Origin: Methanobacterium sp.
GTDB taxonomy: Archaea; Methanobacteriota; Methanobacteria; Methanobacteriales; Methanobacteriaceae
Reading direction: 5' to 3'
Assembly (NCBI GenBank): GCA_018263005.1
Contig: JADFDH010000001.1
Location: 558,001-622,000 of the forward strand
DNA length: 64,000 nt
The first letter of the stretch is position 1. Each line of letters begins with the position of its first letter. The notes beneath the pieces are model-generated. The model was not told the origin of the DNA and did no database searches. It worked only from the letters and a program-made list of their open reading frames with translations. Below are positions 53,539 to 62,593 of the stretch, piece after piece. The translations under genes were made by a program, and so were the position numbers.

Positions 53539-54843
53539 ATGCAAGTAGCGGTTATTGGTGGTACTCGGGGACTGGGAAATTGGATCGCAGAATTTCTTAA
53601 AAATAGGGGTTATGATGTCACTATCACTGGAAGAAATAAGCAAACAGGTTTAAGCACAGCCAAAAAAATGGGTTTAAATTATACTTCTAATAATCAGGAG
53701 GCCGTACTAAATGCAGAAATGGTTATAATAGCCGTACCTATTGAATCCACATCAGATACCATAAAAGAATTAGCCCCACACCTGAAAGAGGGTTCTTTAC
53801 TGATGGATGTAACATCTGTTAAGGAGGAACCTGCCCAAGTGATGCAGGAATATGTGTCTGAAGGGGTGGAATTCCTGCCCGCCCATCCTATGTTCGGTCC
53901 CAGGATCAGATCACTGGATGGACAGGTTGTAGTGTTAACACCTATTATTAAGGGTAAATGGTATCAGAGAGTCATTGAATTCCTGAAATCTGAAAATGCA
54001 CGTATTATAGAAACATCACCACAGATTCATGACAAAATGATGAGCATTGTCCAGGGTTTAACCCATTTTACCTATATCGGCATAGCGTCCACACTGGAAA
54101 AAATGCAAGTGGACGTTAAAGAGTCAAGAAAGTTCGCCAGTCCCATTTACAGTTTAATGCTAGATATGATAGCCAGGATAACAGCTCAAAATCCTTACCT
54201 CTGTTATTCTATTCAGACAAGAAATCATTACATCCCCCAAACCCATAATGAGTTCATCAATACCTTTAAAGAACTTACGGATATGATCAGGAGGGAAGAT
54301 AAAACAGCTTTTGTTAAGGCGATGAGCAAGGCTGCCAAACACTTAGATGATCTGGAAGCTGCCCTGGGACGTTCCGATAAAGCCATATCAGCTTTGAATC
54401 AGGAAATCAATCTACTTAAAAATTCAATAGGAAAAGAAGTAGGTTTAAGACATATTTATTCTGGAAAAGTTCATGTGGGAATTTTAGAAGAATTATCTCC
54501 TGATTTTATCACATTAAACTATAATCACAAGGTCATTCAGTTGAAGGCGTCTAATATTGAAGTTCTAAGTAATGAACAGCTTAAAATGTATAAATCTGAG
54601 AATTATCCCCTGAAAAGTTATGATGTTTCAGTGGTTTTACCCGAAGCATCGGATCCTCAGATAATCTCTCACACAATTAGTCAAATCAACGATGTGGTAG
54701 ATGTTGAAGTTAGGGATATTTATCAGGGTATTCAGATTGATAAAGGTAATAAGAGCATTACTTTCAAATTTGAAGTGATAAATCCCCGGGCCCTTGAAGA
54801 AGTGGAAACTTTACTCAAGGGTTTCGGTGGCATCATAAGATAA
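53539..54843 (+). CDS. tyrA: Prephenate dehydrogenase with C-terminal extension
   Basis: A 434-residue protein. The Rossmann motif VIGGTRGLGNW (4-14) is followed by TyrA hallmarks: SVKEEP, LPAHPMFGP with the catalytic His, and VQGLTHFTYIG. The dehydrogenase part ends near residue 280. The remaining 150 residues hold a chorismate-mutase-like helical segment or linker (about 265-300) and an ACT-like regulatory portion (about 360-434). It makes 4-hydroxyphenylpyruvate for tyrosine. The annotated ATG lacks a good ribosome binding site. Confidence 0.9.
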   Translation: MQVAVIGGTRGLGNWIAEFLKNRGYDVTITGRNKQTGLSTAKKMGLNYTSNNQEAVLNAEMVIIAVPIESTSDTIKELAPHLKEGSLLMDVTSVKEEPAQVMQEYVSEGVEFLPAHPMFGPRIRSLDGQVVVLTPIIKGKWYQRVIEFLKSENARIIETSPQIHDKMMSIVQGLTHFTYIGIASTLEKMQVDVKESRKFASPIYSLMLDMIARITAQNPYLCYSIQTRNHYIPQTHNEFINTFKELTDMIRREDKTAFVKAMSKAAKHLDDLEAALGRSDKAISALNQEINLLKNSIGKEVGLRHIYSGKVHVGILEELSPDFITLNYNHKVIQLKASNIEVLSNEQLKMYKSENYPLKSYDVSVVLPEASDPQIISHTISQINDVVDVEVRDIYQGIQIDKGNKSITFKFEVINPRALEEVETLLKGFGGIIR

Positions 54844-54877
54844 TTCCTTTTTTTTATTTTTATCATAAAAATCCAGT

Positions 54878-54921
54878 AACCAAAAGGTTTATATATGATG
54901 AACCACAAGGTTATAGTAACC
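54878..54921 (+). promoter_or_regulatory. CDC48 promoter between paired palindromes
   Basis: AACCAAAAGGTT (54878-54889) and AACCACAAGGTT (54901-54912) are 23 bp apart and lie on either side of the TATA box TTTATATATG (54888-54897). A third overlapping palindrome GGTTATAGTAACC occupies 54909-54921, over the likely transcription start. The arrangement suggests a dimeric regulator blocking or activating the promoter. Confidence 0.6.
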
Positions 54922-55031
54922 ATAATTAACTAAAACATTATTGGGCTTATTAATTATTTTTAAATTTTTTAAAACGTATTATTAGACATAAAAGGCGTAT
55001 TCAATGGTTAAATTAATAAATAAAAACTAAT

Positions 55032-57236
55032 ATGGGGGAATTTATTATCGAAAATGAAGAAATGAAATTAAAAGTAGCAGAAGCATTTTCACAAGCAGAT
55101 GTAGGAAGATCAATAGCCAGAATAGACCCACAATGCATGGAACAATTAGGCCTACGAGACGGTGACATAATAGAAATAGAAGGCAAAAAAAGCACAGCAA
55201 CCGTAGTAGCATCATCCCAATCAGACATACGACTGGGAATAATAAGGATAGATGGATACATAAGGAAAAACGCAGGAACCTCCATAGGAGAAGAAGTAAC
55301 AGTGAGAAGAGCCAAGGTAAAAGAAGCACAGAAAATAGTTCTAGCACCTGTAGATCAACAAATCATGATCCGAGGAGATATAAAAGGAGCATTCAGTGGA
55401 AGAGTATTCACCAAAGGCGATATAATAATGACAGGTATACGACAGCCACAAGCTATGGGCTCAGTATTTGACGAATTTTTCAGTGAAAGAAGAAGTTCTT
55501 TTAGTCCAATGGGCGAAATTAAACTGGCTGTAGTATCCACTAAACCAGCCGGTGTGGTTAAAGTCACCAATATGAGCGAGGTAGAAATACAACCCAATCC
55601 CGTTGATGTATCTAAACTAGACGGAGTTAAAACCATAATAGATGTCACCTATGAGGATATAGGCGGGCTTAAAGAAGAAGTCCAGAAAGTCAGGGAAATG
55701 ATCGAAATACCATTAAAACGACCTGAACTCTTCGAAAGACTAGGAATATCCCCACCTAAAGGCGTACTGATGCATGGACCTCCAGGGACAGGAAAAACAC
55801 TGTTAGCAAAGGCAGTAGCCAACGAAACAGATGCCCATTTCATAGCAATTCAGGGCCCGGAGATAATGAGTAAATATGTCGGTGGTTCCGAGGAACGTCT
55901 CAGAGAACTCTTTGAAGAAGCAGAAGAAAACGCACCCAGCATAATATTCATTGATGAAATAGATGCTATAGCTCCGAAAAGAGAAGAAGTATCTGGTGAA
56001 GTAGAAAGACGAGTAGTTGCCCAGCTTCTAACCCTAATGGACGGACTTAAAACCAGAGGACAAGTAGTAGTAATTGGGGCAACAAACAGGCCAGATGCAC
56101 TGGACCCGGCTATACGCCGTGGAGGACGTTTCGATAGAGAGATAGAGATCGGTGTACCAGACAAGGACGGACGACAGGAAGTACTTCAAATACACACCCG
56201 AGGAATGCCCCTGGATGAAAAAGTGGATCTAGAAGAAATCGCTGAGATTACACATGGTTTTGTTGGTGCAGACTTGGAATCGCTCTGTAAAGAATCAGCA
56301 ATGCGGGTTTTAAGACGAGTCCTACCCGATATAAAACCTGAAGAGGAAATTCCACAAGAAACACTCCAGAAAATGATCATCAAAAAATCCGACTTCAAAG
56401 AAGCCCTAAGAGAAATTCAACCATCAGCACTACGAGAAGTATTGGTACAGGTACCAAACATAACATGGGATGATATAGGAGGATTAGAATCACCAAAACA
56501 GGAATTAAGAGAAGCAGTAGAATGGCCATTAAAGTATCCGGATAATTTCGAAAAATTCGGAGTAAGACCACCTAAAGGCGTGCTAATATACGGCCCACCA
56601 GGAACTGGAAAAACCCTACTAGCCAAAGCAGTAGCCAATGAAAGTGATTCAAACTTCATAGCAGTTAAAGGTCCAGAACTCCTATCTAAATGGGTAGGTG
56701 AATCAGAGAAAGGGGTAAGAGAGATCTTCAGAAAAGCAAGGCAAACAGCCCCTACAGTTATATTCTTCGATGAAATAGACTCCATAGCCTCAACAAGAGC
56801 CGGATCCAGCACAGACTCTGGTGTAACCCAGCGAGTGGTGAACCAGCTTCTCACTGAAATTGATGGTATGGAAGAACTTCAAGATGTGGCAGTAATAGCC
56901 GCCACCAACAGGGTGGATATGTTAGACACGGCCCTGGTACGACCTGGTAGATTTGACAGACACATAAAAGTAGAAGCACCAGATGAAAAAGGTCGATTAG
57001 CTATATTCAAAGTTCACACCGCAAAAATGCCAATGGCAGATGATGTAGATCTTGAGAGGCTGGCCAAGAAAGCAGAGGGATACGTTGGTGCAGATATAGA
57101 AGCAGTTTCCCGAGAAGCGGTCATGTTAGCACTCAGAGAAGACTTACAGACAGAAAAAATCACCATGAAACACTTCAGAGATGCCATGAAAAAGATCAAA
57201 ACCGAGGAAAAAGTTGAATTGATTCAGTACCATTAG
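55032..57236 (+). CDS. cdc48: CDC48/VAT AAA+ ATPase
   Basis: A 734-residue protein with a double-psi barrel N domain (about 1-190; DVGRSIARIDP, LGLRDGDIIEI) and two AAA+ modules, D1 and D2. Each has Walker A GPPGTGKT, Walker B (IIFIDEIDAI and VIFFDEIDSI), sensor ATNRPDALD/ATNRVDMLD and arginine fingers (RRGGRFDRE/VRPGRFDRH). It unfolds proteins for degradation, probably with the proteasome. Its own strong promoter with palindromic sites lies upstream. Length is typical for archaeal VAT. Confidence 0.97.
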   Translation: MGEFIIENEEMKLKVAEAFSQADVGRSIARIDPQCMEQLGLRDGDIIEIEGKKSTATVVASSQSDIRLGIIRIDGYIRKNAGTSIGEEVTVRRAKVKEAQKIVLAPVDQQIMIRGDIKGAFSGRVFTKGDIIMTGIRQPQAMGSVFDEFFSERRSSFSPMGEIKLAVVSTKPAGVVKVTNMSEVEIQPNPVDVSKLDGVKTIIDVTYEDIGGLKEEVQKVREMIEIPLKRPELFERLGISPPKGVLMHGPPGTGKTLLAKAVANETDAHFIAIQGPEIMSKYVGGSEERLRELFEEAEENAPSIIFIDEIDAIAPKREEVSGEVERRVVAQLLTLMDGLKTRGQVVVIGATNRPDALDPAIRRGGRFDREIEIGVPDKDGRQEVLQIHTRGMPLDEKVDLEEIAEITHGFVGADLESLCKESAMRVLRRVLPDIKPEEEIPQETLQKMIIKKSDFKEALREIQPSALREVLVQVPNITWDDIGGLESPKQELREAVEWPLKYPDNFEKFGVRPPKGVLIYGPPGTGKTLLAKAVANESDSNFIAVKGPELLSKWVGESEKGVREIFRKARQTAPTVIFFDEIDSIASTRAGSSTDSGVTQRVVNQLLTEIDGMEELQDVAVIAATNRVDMLDTALVRPGRFDRHIKVEAPDEKGRLAIFKVHTAKMPMADDVDLERLAKKAEGYVGADIEAVSREAVMLALREDLQTEKITMKHFRDAMKKIKTEEKVELIQYH

Positions 57237-57578
57237 ATTAACTAATGGTCATTTTACTTTTTTTTAATGATTAATTTATTTTTTAGATTCTTAATTAAGG
57301 TAAAGTGAAGTAAATATATAAGTATAGTTTCTAAATTTATTGTAATTAATATAATTCAGGATTTACTCGTTTTAATTAGCCCAAATAGATGAATATACTC
57401 TGGTGATAGTTCATTGGTCAATTATTTTTTTTGACTTATTTTTCATTAATATAATATTTCTAGTCCCTTTATTTTTATATAATCATAAACAGATACTAGG
57501 GATAATTATTAAATAATATAAAACTAATTTTAAGTTTATTATTTTAATAACAAGGAAATATCATAGCAGGTGAAAAAG
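57237..57578. other. 342-bp AT-rich gap without a gene
   Basis: No ORF, tRNA or strong hairpin is seen. A TATA-like AATATATAAG near 57314 and another, TTTTATATAAT, near 57473 could be promoters; the second is about 100 nt before the hydrolase start. Small T-rich stretches after the CDC48 stop may end transcription. Confidence 0.4.
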
Positions 57579-58832
57579 ATGAGTTACGATGTAAAGGACA
57601 TGTCTCTGGCTCCCCAGGGTGAAAAGAAAATAGAGTGGGTTCAAAAACACATGCCCGTGTTAGAACATATTAAGAAGAAATTTATAGATGAAAAACCCTT
57701 TGAAGGTGTTACTATCGGGTCATGTTTACATTTAGAACCTAAAACTATAAATCTGGGTTTAACCCTCCAGGCAGGTGGGGCTGAAGTGGCCATGACGGGA
57801 TGTAATCCTTTATCTACCCAGGACGACGCCACAGCAGCTGGAGCTTCACTGGGACTTAATATGTACGGCTGGAGAGAGGAGAACGATGAAGAATATTATC
57901 AGAACATTCATCGGGTTTTAGATCATAAACCGGATGTTCTAATCGATGACGGAGCGGATATGATCTTCCTGGTACATAGGGAGAGAAGAGAACTCCTAGA
58001 TAAGATCCGAGGCGCATGTGAAGAAACCACTACCGGAATTCATCGTTTAAAAGCCATGGCAAAGGATGATGCGCTGGAATTCCCGGTAATGGCAGTTAAT
58101 GATGCTTACACTAAATACTTATTTGATAACCGATACGGAACAGGTCAGTCAACCTTCGATTCCATAATGGGTTCCACCAACATACTTATAGCCGGAAAAA
58201 CAATCGTGGTCTGCGGATATGGATGGTGCGGCCGGGGAATTGCCATGAGAGCACAGGGCCTGGGTGCTAATGTAATAGTCACCGAAATAGACCCTATAAG
58301 GGCATTAGAAGCTCGAATGGATGGTTATAGGGTTATGAGGGTTGAGGAAGCAGTTAAACACGCAGATATGTTAATAACAGCTACTGGAAACGTAGACGTA
58401 ATAGCTGGAGATGATTTCAAACAGATGAAAGATGGATGTATATTGGCAAATTCCGGACACTTCAATGTGGAAATAAATCAAAATGACCTTATAGAAATGT
58501 CTAAAGTCCAGGAAAAGATTAAACCAGACATCGATCAGTACATCATGGATGATGGGCGTAAAATATATTTGTTAGCAGAAGGTAGGCTGGTTAATCTGGC
58601 CGGTGAAAGAGGCCAGGGCCATCCAGCTGAAATAATGGACTTAAGCTTCGCTATGCAGGCATTATCGGCCAAATATCTGATAGATAATGATTTGAAGGTG
58701 GATGTTTATAAGACTTTGGATGAAACAGATATATATGTGGCTGAACTTAAATTAAAATCTATGGGAATAGAAATCGATGAGTTAACACCCGAACAGAAAG
58801 AATATCTGGAAGGATGGGAGCAAGGAACCTAA
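57579..58832 (+). CDS. ahcY: S-adenosylhomocysteine / S-inosylhomocysteine hydrolase
   Basis: A protein of 417 residues with the SAHH signatures: TGCNPLSTQDD, DDGADM, GVHRL-like TGIHRLKAM, and the NAD-binding VVCGYGWCGRGIAMRAQG; GHPAEIMD and a Tyr-rich terminus follow. Family enzymes split SAH. In methanogens the homologue was reported to prefer S-inosyl-homocysteine after deamination, so this one may do the same. Start ATG 57579 follows AGGTGA (57568-57573) by 5 nt; GTG 57570 lies in that site. Confidence 0.94.
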   Translation: MSYDVKDMSLAPQGEKKIEWVQKHMPVLEHIKKKFIDEKPFEGVTIGSCLHLEPKTINLGLTLQAGGAEVAMTGCNPLSTQDDATAAGASLGLNMYGWREENDEEYYQNIHRVLDHKPDVLIDDGADMIFLVHRERRELLDKIRGACEETTTGIHRLKAMAKDDALEFPVMAVNDAYTKYLFDNRYGTGQSTFDSIMGSTNILIAGKTIVVCGYGWCGRGIAMRAQGLGANVIVTEIDPIRALEARMDGYRVMRVEEAVKHADMLITATGNVDVIAGDDFKQMKDGCILANSGHFNVEINQNDLIEMSKVQEKIKPDIDQYIMDDGRKIYLLAEGRLVNLAGERGQGHPAEIMDLSFAMQALSAKYLIDNDLKVDVYKTLDETDIYVAELKLKSMGIEIDELTPEQKEYLEGWEQGT

Positions 58833-58914
58833 AACCCTTTTTTTTTAAATAATAAAAATGAGCCAATTTTATAGCTCAAAATATTTTATACCTATTCATA
58901 ATTTAGGCGGATCA

Positions 58915-59523
58915 ATGGTTTTTTTTAAGATTATTAACCATGGAAACGGACTTAAACGCTTATTTATTGGTGGAGTCCACGGTAAAGAGGGAATAACCAC
59001 AATAAAAGCTCTTAAAAGTATATCAGAAGAAGATGTACAGGAGGGTAGTCTGGTAATTTACAATTGTGATGAAAGCAAATATATAAGTACCTTAAATCCT
59101 CTTTATTATGAATCAGAAACTGGTCTTGAAGTATTAGATTTAATAGGCCATTATAAACCGGATATGTACATTGAATTACATTGCTATAAGTCCGAGAACT
59201 TTCAAACCCTCACAGATATAAATAGAAAAAAGAAATTAGGTGTTCCTCCATTAATAGAACTGGAAAAAGGAGTTCTAATAGGCTCAGTATCACCCCTAAT
59301 CCGTACTAAAATATTTGATAAAGATAATATCTGCATCACCTTAGAAATCCCATGTTCGCCCTCTGATGAGTCCTTAGAAGTATATAAGGATTTTCTTAAA
59401 GTATTAGCTGGGGCTAAAAGTAGATCTGATCTGGAAAAGAAAGCGGCTATGATATACCCGGATCAGGTTGAAACCTCCCAAAAATATGCCTGGGAAATAT
59501 TCGGTGATTATCCGCCATTTTAG
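58915..59523 (+). CDS. DUF2119 protein, M14/AstE-like fold suspected
   Basis: A protein of 202 residues from ATG 58915, which follows AGGCGG by 4 nt; ATG 58858 has no ribosome binding site and would add 19 residues. The start VFFKIINHGNGLKRLFIGGVHGKEG matches the DUF2119 family of methanogens. HGKE (HxxE) and the later ELHCY resemble the zinc-binding pair and third His of M14/succinylglutamate desuccinylase-like metallohydrolases; this is my inference. Function unknown. Confidence 0.75.
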   Translation: MVFFKIINHGNGLKRLFIGGVHGKEGITTIKALKSISEEDVQEGSLVIYNCDESKYISTLNPLYYESETGLEVLDLIGHYKPDMYIELHCYKSENFQTLTDINRKKKLGVPPLIELEKGVLIGSVSPLIRTKIFDKDNICITLEIPCSPSDESLEVYKDFLKVLAGAKSRSDLEKKAAMIYPDQVETSQKYAWEIFGDYPPF

Positions 59524-59602
59524 TAGTATCAGTAAGAATTAAAAATGTATTTAATTTAATCTGGCATTATAACTTCTGACAACCTTTTTTTAAAGATTGT
59601 CT

Positions 59603-60589
59603 TTAAAACCATTTCTCCAAACTGCTCTGGCTGTTATCTAGTTTTTTCAGTTTTTCCAGGGCATTGTTCACTCTGTCTTCTGAAAAATCATGTTCTCCTG
59701 CTAGAAAATCCAATGTACCTTCTCTGTCAGGGGTTTTCCATTTAAGATCATAATCAGATAGGAATTCATGTTCAAAAAATAGTTCACGAAGAATATGGGG
59801 GTCAACTTCCAAATCATATCCCTCCTTTTCCAGGACAGAGAATATATCACCATATTTGATGATTAAATTTAAACCTTTTTTAGCACCAATACCTTTTACT
59901 CCCTGGTTAAAATCAGTTCCCACCAGTATGGCCACATCCACCAACTGCTCCCTACTGATCTTCAGGTCATCTAATACTTTATTCAGGGTTATCAATTCTA
60001 GGTTGGCTTTTCCCCCTGTGATGGTTAGGTTTTTAATCATTCTAGTTGCTCCAAAGAGTATGCAATCATAATCCTGTGATCCCACACACCAAGCATCTCC
60101 TTTCTCTACCATATAAGATGCTTGTGCTTCACCTTCACCATGGGCTTGAATATAGGGGATTCCCATAAGTCCCAGGAGTTTTTTTGATCCTTCTATTATC
60201 TCAGGTGACATTCGTGAAGTTCTCACAGCATATTTCCTGGCCTCTTGGATGTTTCCATCCTCCAGGGCCTGTTTCCATTTCTTTTTAGATTCTTTTTTTA
60301 TTTCACTTCTTTTAATTTGTGTTCCCTTTTTAAGTGCACTGGCTTCTCCGTCAAAAACATAGAATGGTTTTATCCCTTTCTCGATTAAGGATGTTGTACG
60401 GTAAAGAATACCACTGAAGTGAGAGGTTACCTTCCCCCGATGGTCCATTAAGGGCGTACCATCGGCTTGCCTTATACTAGACAGGAACTGGTAGATTATA
60501 TTAGCAGCGTCCAATGCCACGATCTTCCCCTGTAAATCCTCAAATTTCAACGGTTCAGGATTTACTATGTCCTTGAATTTCACACCCAA
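59603..60589 (-). CDS. fen: Flap endonuclease 1
   Basis: A 328-residue structure-specific nuclease with the N-terminal metal site IVALDAANI, YVFDGEA, the internal GEGEAQASYM and GSQDYDCILFG carboxylates, and the helix-hairpin-helix GTDFNQGVKGIGAKKGL. The C terminus ends in a PCNA-binding PIP box QSSLEKWF. It processes Okazaki flaps. It lies 12 nt after the DUF98 gene on the same strand. Confidence 0.97.
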   Translation of the reverse strand: MGVKFKDIVNPEPLKFEDLQGKIVALDAANIIYQFLSSIRQADGTPLMDHRGKVTSHFSGILYRTTSLIEKGIKPFYVFDGEASALKKGTQIKRSEIKKESKKKWKQALEDGNIQEARKYAVRTSRMSPEIIEGSKKLLGLMGIPYIQAHGEGEAQASYMVEKGDAWCVGSQDYDCILFGATRMIKNLTITGGKANLELITLNKVLDDLKISREQLVDVAILVGTDFNQGVKGIGAKKGLNLIIKYGDIFSVLEKEGYDLEVDPHILRELFFEHEFLSDYDLKWKTPDREGTLDFLAGEHDFSEDRVNNALEKLKKLDNSQSSLEKWF

Positions 60590-60601
60590 AATTAACCCCT
60601 C

Positions 60602-61135
60602 CTATTCCCGGAATAAACTGTAAGGAAACATTTCTTTCAATGAAATAAGGATTTCATCCTGATGGATTATGTTGTATGTCCTGCTTAGCATGGGAGAATC
60701 TGTCTGAAAAATCTCCTTTAGCTCTTCTGAAATATCCTCAACGTTAACCGATTTTATTTCTCTTCTGGATTCTATGTTGTGTTTTTTCAAAATCCTGCCG
60801 ATGGGAATATCTGCCCTGATTAAATCTTCTTTGAAGTCATTATTTAATCTGTGAATTGGAACCAGTGATATGGCATATATTAAGGGAGTTTCGCTTTTTA
60901 TAACCACTACTCTGTAATTCACAGTATCTCCCTCTTCTATACTCAGGTCCTGGGCTGTTTCTCTGTCAGCGGGAATAAACTCCTGTACTAGCGTATTTAT
61001 ATTCACATGGCCCTTTAAAACATCTAGTATGGTGGTTACAGAGCCATCTGTTGTTAAAAGTATTTTTTGTGCGCTGGAAAGTTTTCCAACATTTTTTTCA
61101 ATTTTTTTTATTTCATCAAGAATACTGTGATCCAT
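60602..61135 (-). CDS. DUF98 chorismate pyruvate-lyase-like protein
   Basis: A protein of 177 residues from ATG 61135, chosen because AAGGAGA lies 6 nt upstream; an in-frame ATG at 61162 has no such site. The sequence has LLTTDGSVTTILDVLKG, a central YRVVVIKSETPLIYAISLVP and IGRILKKHNIESRREI, typical of the UTRA-fold chorismate lyase family DUF98. In methanogens such a lyase could supply 4-hydroxybenzoate for methanopterin. Activity is inferred from the family only. Confidence 0.75.
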   Translation of the reverse strand: MDHSILDEIKKIEKNVGKLSSAQKILLTTDGSVTTILDVLKGHVNINTLVQEFIPADRETAQDLSIEEGDTVNYRVVVIKSETPLIYAISLVPIHRLNNDFKEDLIRADIPIGRILKKHNIESRREIKSVNVEDISEELKEIFQTDSPMLSRTYNIIHQDEILISLKEMFPYSLFRE

Positions 61136-61259
61136 GATAGGTCTCCTTGAGGGTTTTTTCATTGATAAATCTGTTTTAAGTCATTAATATCGTTCAGGGG
61201 TTTATTAATCTGATTTAAACTCATTAATTCCATTTAGGAAATTTTAATTAAATCCTTAT

Positions 61260-62510
61260 TTATTTCTCCCTTTCGGGGAGATGGATTTCTCCTGCTATGG
61301 CTGATGCTGCAACAACAACAGGATTGGCCAGGTATACTTCTGATTGGGGGTCTCCCATTCTACCAACGAAGTTACGGTTGGTGGTGGCGATACAAACTTC
61401 GTCCTTGCCTAAAGCACCCATATGAGCTCCTAAGCAGGGTCCGCATCCGGGATTACATATAATTGCTCCGGATTTCAGGAATATTTCTATTAAACCCTCT
61501 TTGAGGGCATCGAGGTATATTTTTTTCGAAGCAGGGACTATGATAAGCCTTACATCTTCATGTACCTGGGAACCAGCCAGGATCTCAGCTGCTTCCTGCA
61601 GGTCTTCTAAACGTCCGTTAGTACATGATCCTATGAATGCTTGATCGATCTCGGTACCAAGTACACTGGATACAGGATGCACATTATCTACGTTATGTGG
61701 GCAGGCTATTTGGGGTTCTAATTCATCTACTTCAAAATAGTATTCCCTATCATAATCAGAATCTTTGTCGGACTTTAATAATTCGAATGAAGATACATTT
61801 CTGGCCTTTAAATAATTTAAAACAGCCTGGTTGGGTTCCATTATCCCGTTTTTAGCACCGCTTTCCACGGCCATGTTGCACATGGTCATCCTGCCCGGCA
61901 CTTCCATATTATCAATTGTTTGGCCGGTGAACTCTAAAGCTCGGTAGGTTGCACCGTATGATCCAATTTCTCCTATTATTTTCAAAATTAAATCTTTTGG
62001 AGTAACATATTCCTGCAATGTTCCATTAACAGTTATTTTAAATGTACTGGGAACCATAAACCAGGTTTTGCCTGTAGCGAATACCATAGCCATATCTGTA
62101 GCTCCCATTCCTGTTGCAAAGGCACCAAATGCTCCATAGGTACATGTATGGGAATCAGCGCCAACCACTACTGTTCCTGGTTTTATCATGCCCTTTTCGG
62201 GGAGTACCTGGTGGCAAATGCCTTCTCCATGGGTGTAAATTCTTTTAATATTCTGTTCTTTGGCAAATTTTCTGGTTATCTTTTGAAATTCAGCCGAACC
62301 TATTATATTAGCTGGTACGTTATGATCGAAGACCATAACTATTTTATCCGGATTCCAGACTTTACTGGCAATTTGATGGAAGGTTTTTATGGTTGGTGGT
62401 GATGTGCCGTCATGACTCATGGCTAGATCTACTTGGGCTTCAATGATCTCCTCACTGTGGACTTCTTTGCTTCCAGATGCCCGGGCTAGAATTTTTTCTG
62501 TGATGTTCAT
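61260..62510 (-). CDS. hacA: Homoaconitase / isopropylmalate isomerase large subunit
   Basis: A 416-residue aconitase-family large subunit. The Fe-S ligands appear in FIGSCTNGR and CNPGCGPCLGAH; VVGADSHTCTYGAFGAFATGMGATD and TTNRNFVGRMG complete the active site. Methanogens carry two copies, LeuC for leucine and HacA for the homocitrate branch of coenzyme B. It lies directly downstream of aksA (83-nt gap), favouring HacA, but no small subunit is in the window and LeuC cannot be excluded. Confidence 0.85.
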   Translation of the reverse strand: MNITEKILARASGSKEVHSEEIIEAQVDLAMSHDGTSPPTIKTFHQIASKVWNPDKIVMVFDHNVPANIIGSAEFQKITRKFAKEQNIKRIYTHGEGICHQVLPEKGMIKPGTVVVGADSHTCTYGAFGAFATGMGATDMAMVFATGKTWFMVPSTFKITVNGTLQEYVTPKDLILKIIGEIGSYGATYRALEFTGQTIDNMEVPGRMTMCNMAVESGAKNGIMEPNQAVLNYLKARNVSSFELLKSDKDSDYDREYYFEVDELEPQIACPHNVDNVHPVSSVLGTEIDQAFIGSCTNGRLEDLQEAAEILAGSQVHEDVRLIIVPASKKIYLDALKEGLIEIFLKSGAIICNPGCGPCLGAHMGALGKDEVCIATTNRNFVGRMGDPQSEVYLANPVVVAASAIAGEIHLPEREK

Positions 62511-62593
62511 TGTGCTTCTTTCCTAAAAAAGTAAGTTTGAAAATTGATATTCTACAAAATAATATTTTTATTATAAATTTTATATTTGATTTT

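Noticed and set aside
55045..55347. Leu-rich ORF antisense to the CDC48 N domain
   Set aside because: It is a shadow of the well-supported CDC48 gene in another frame and has no ribosome binding site.
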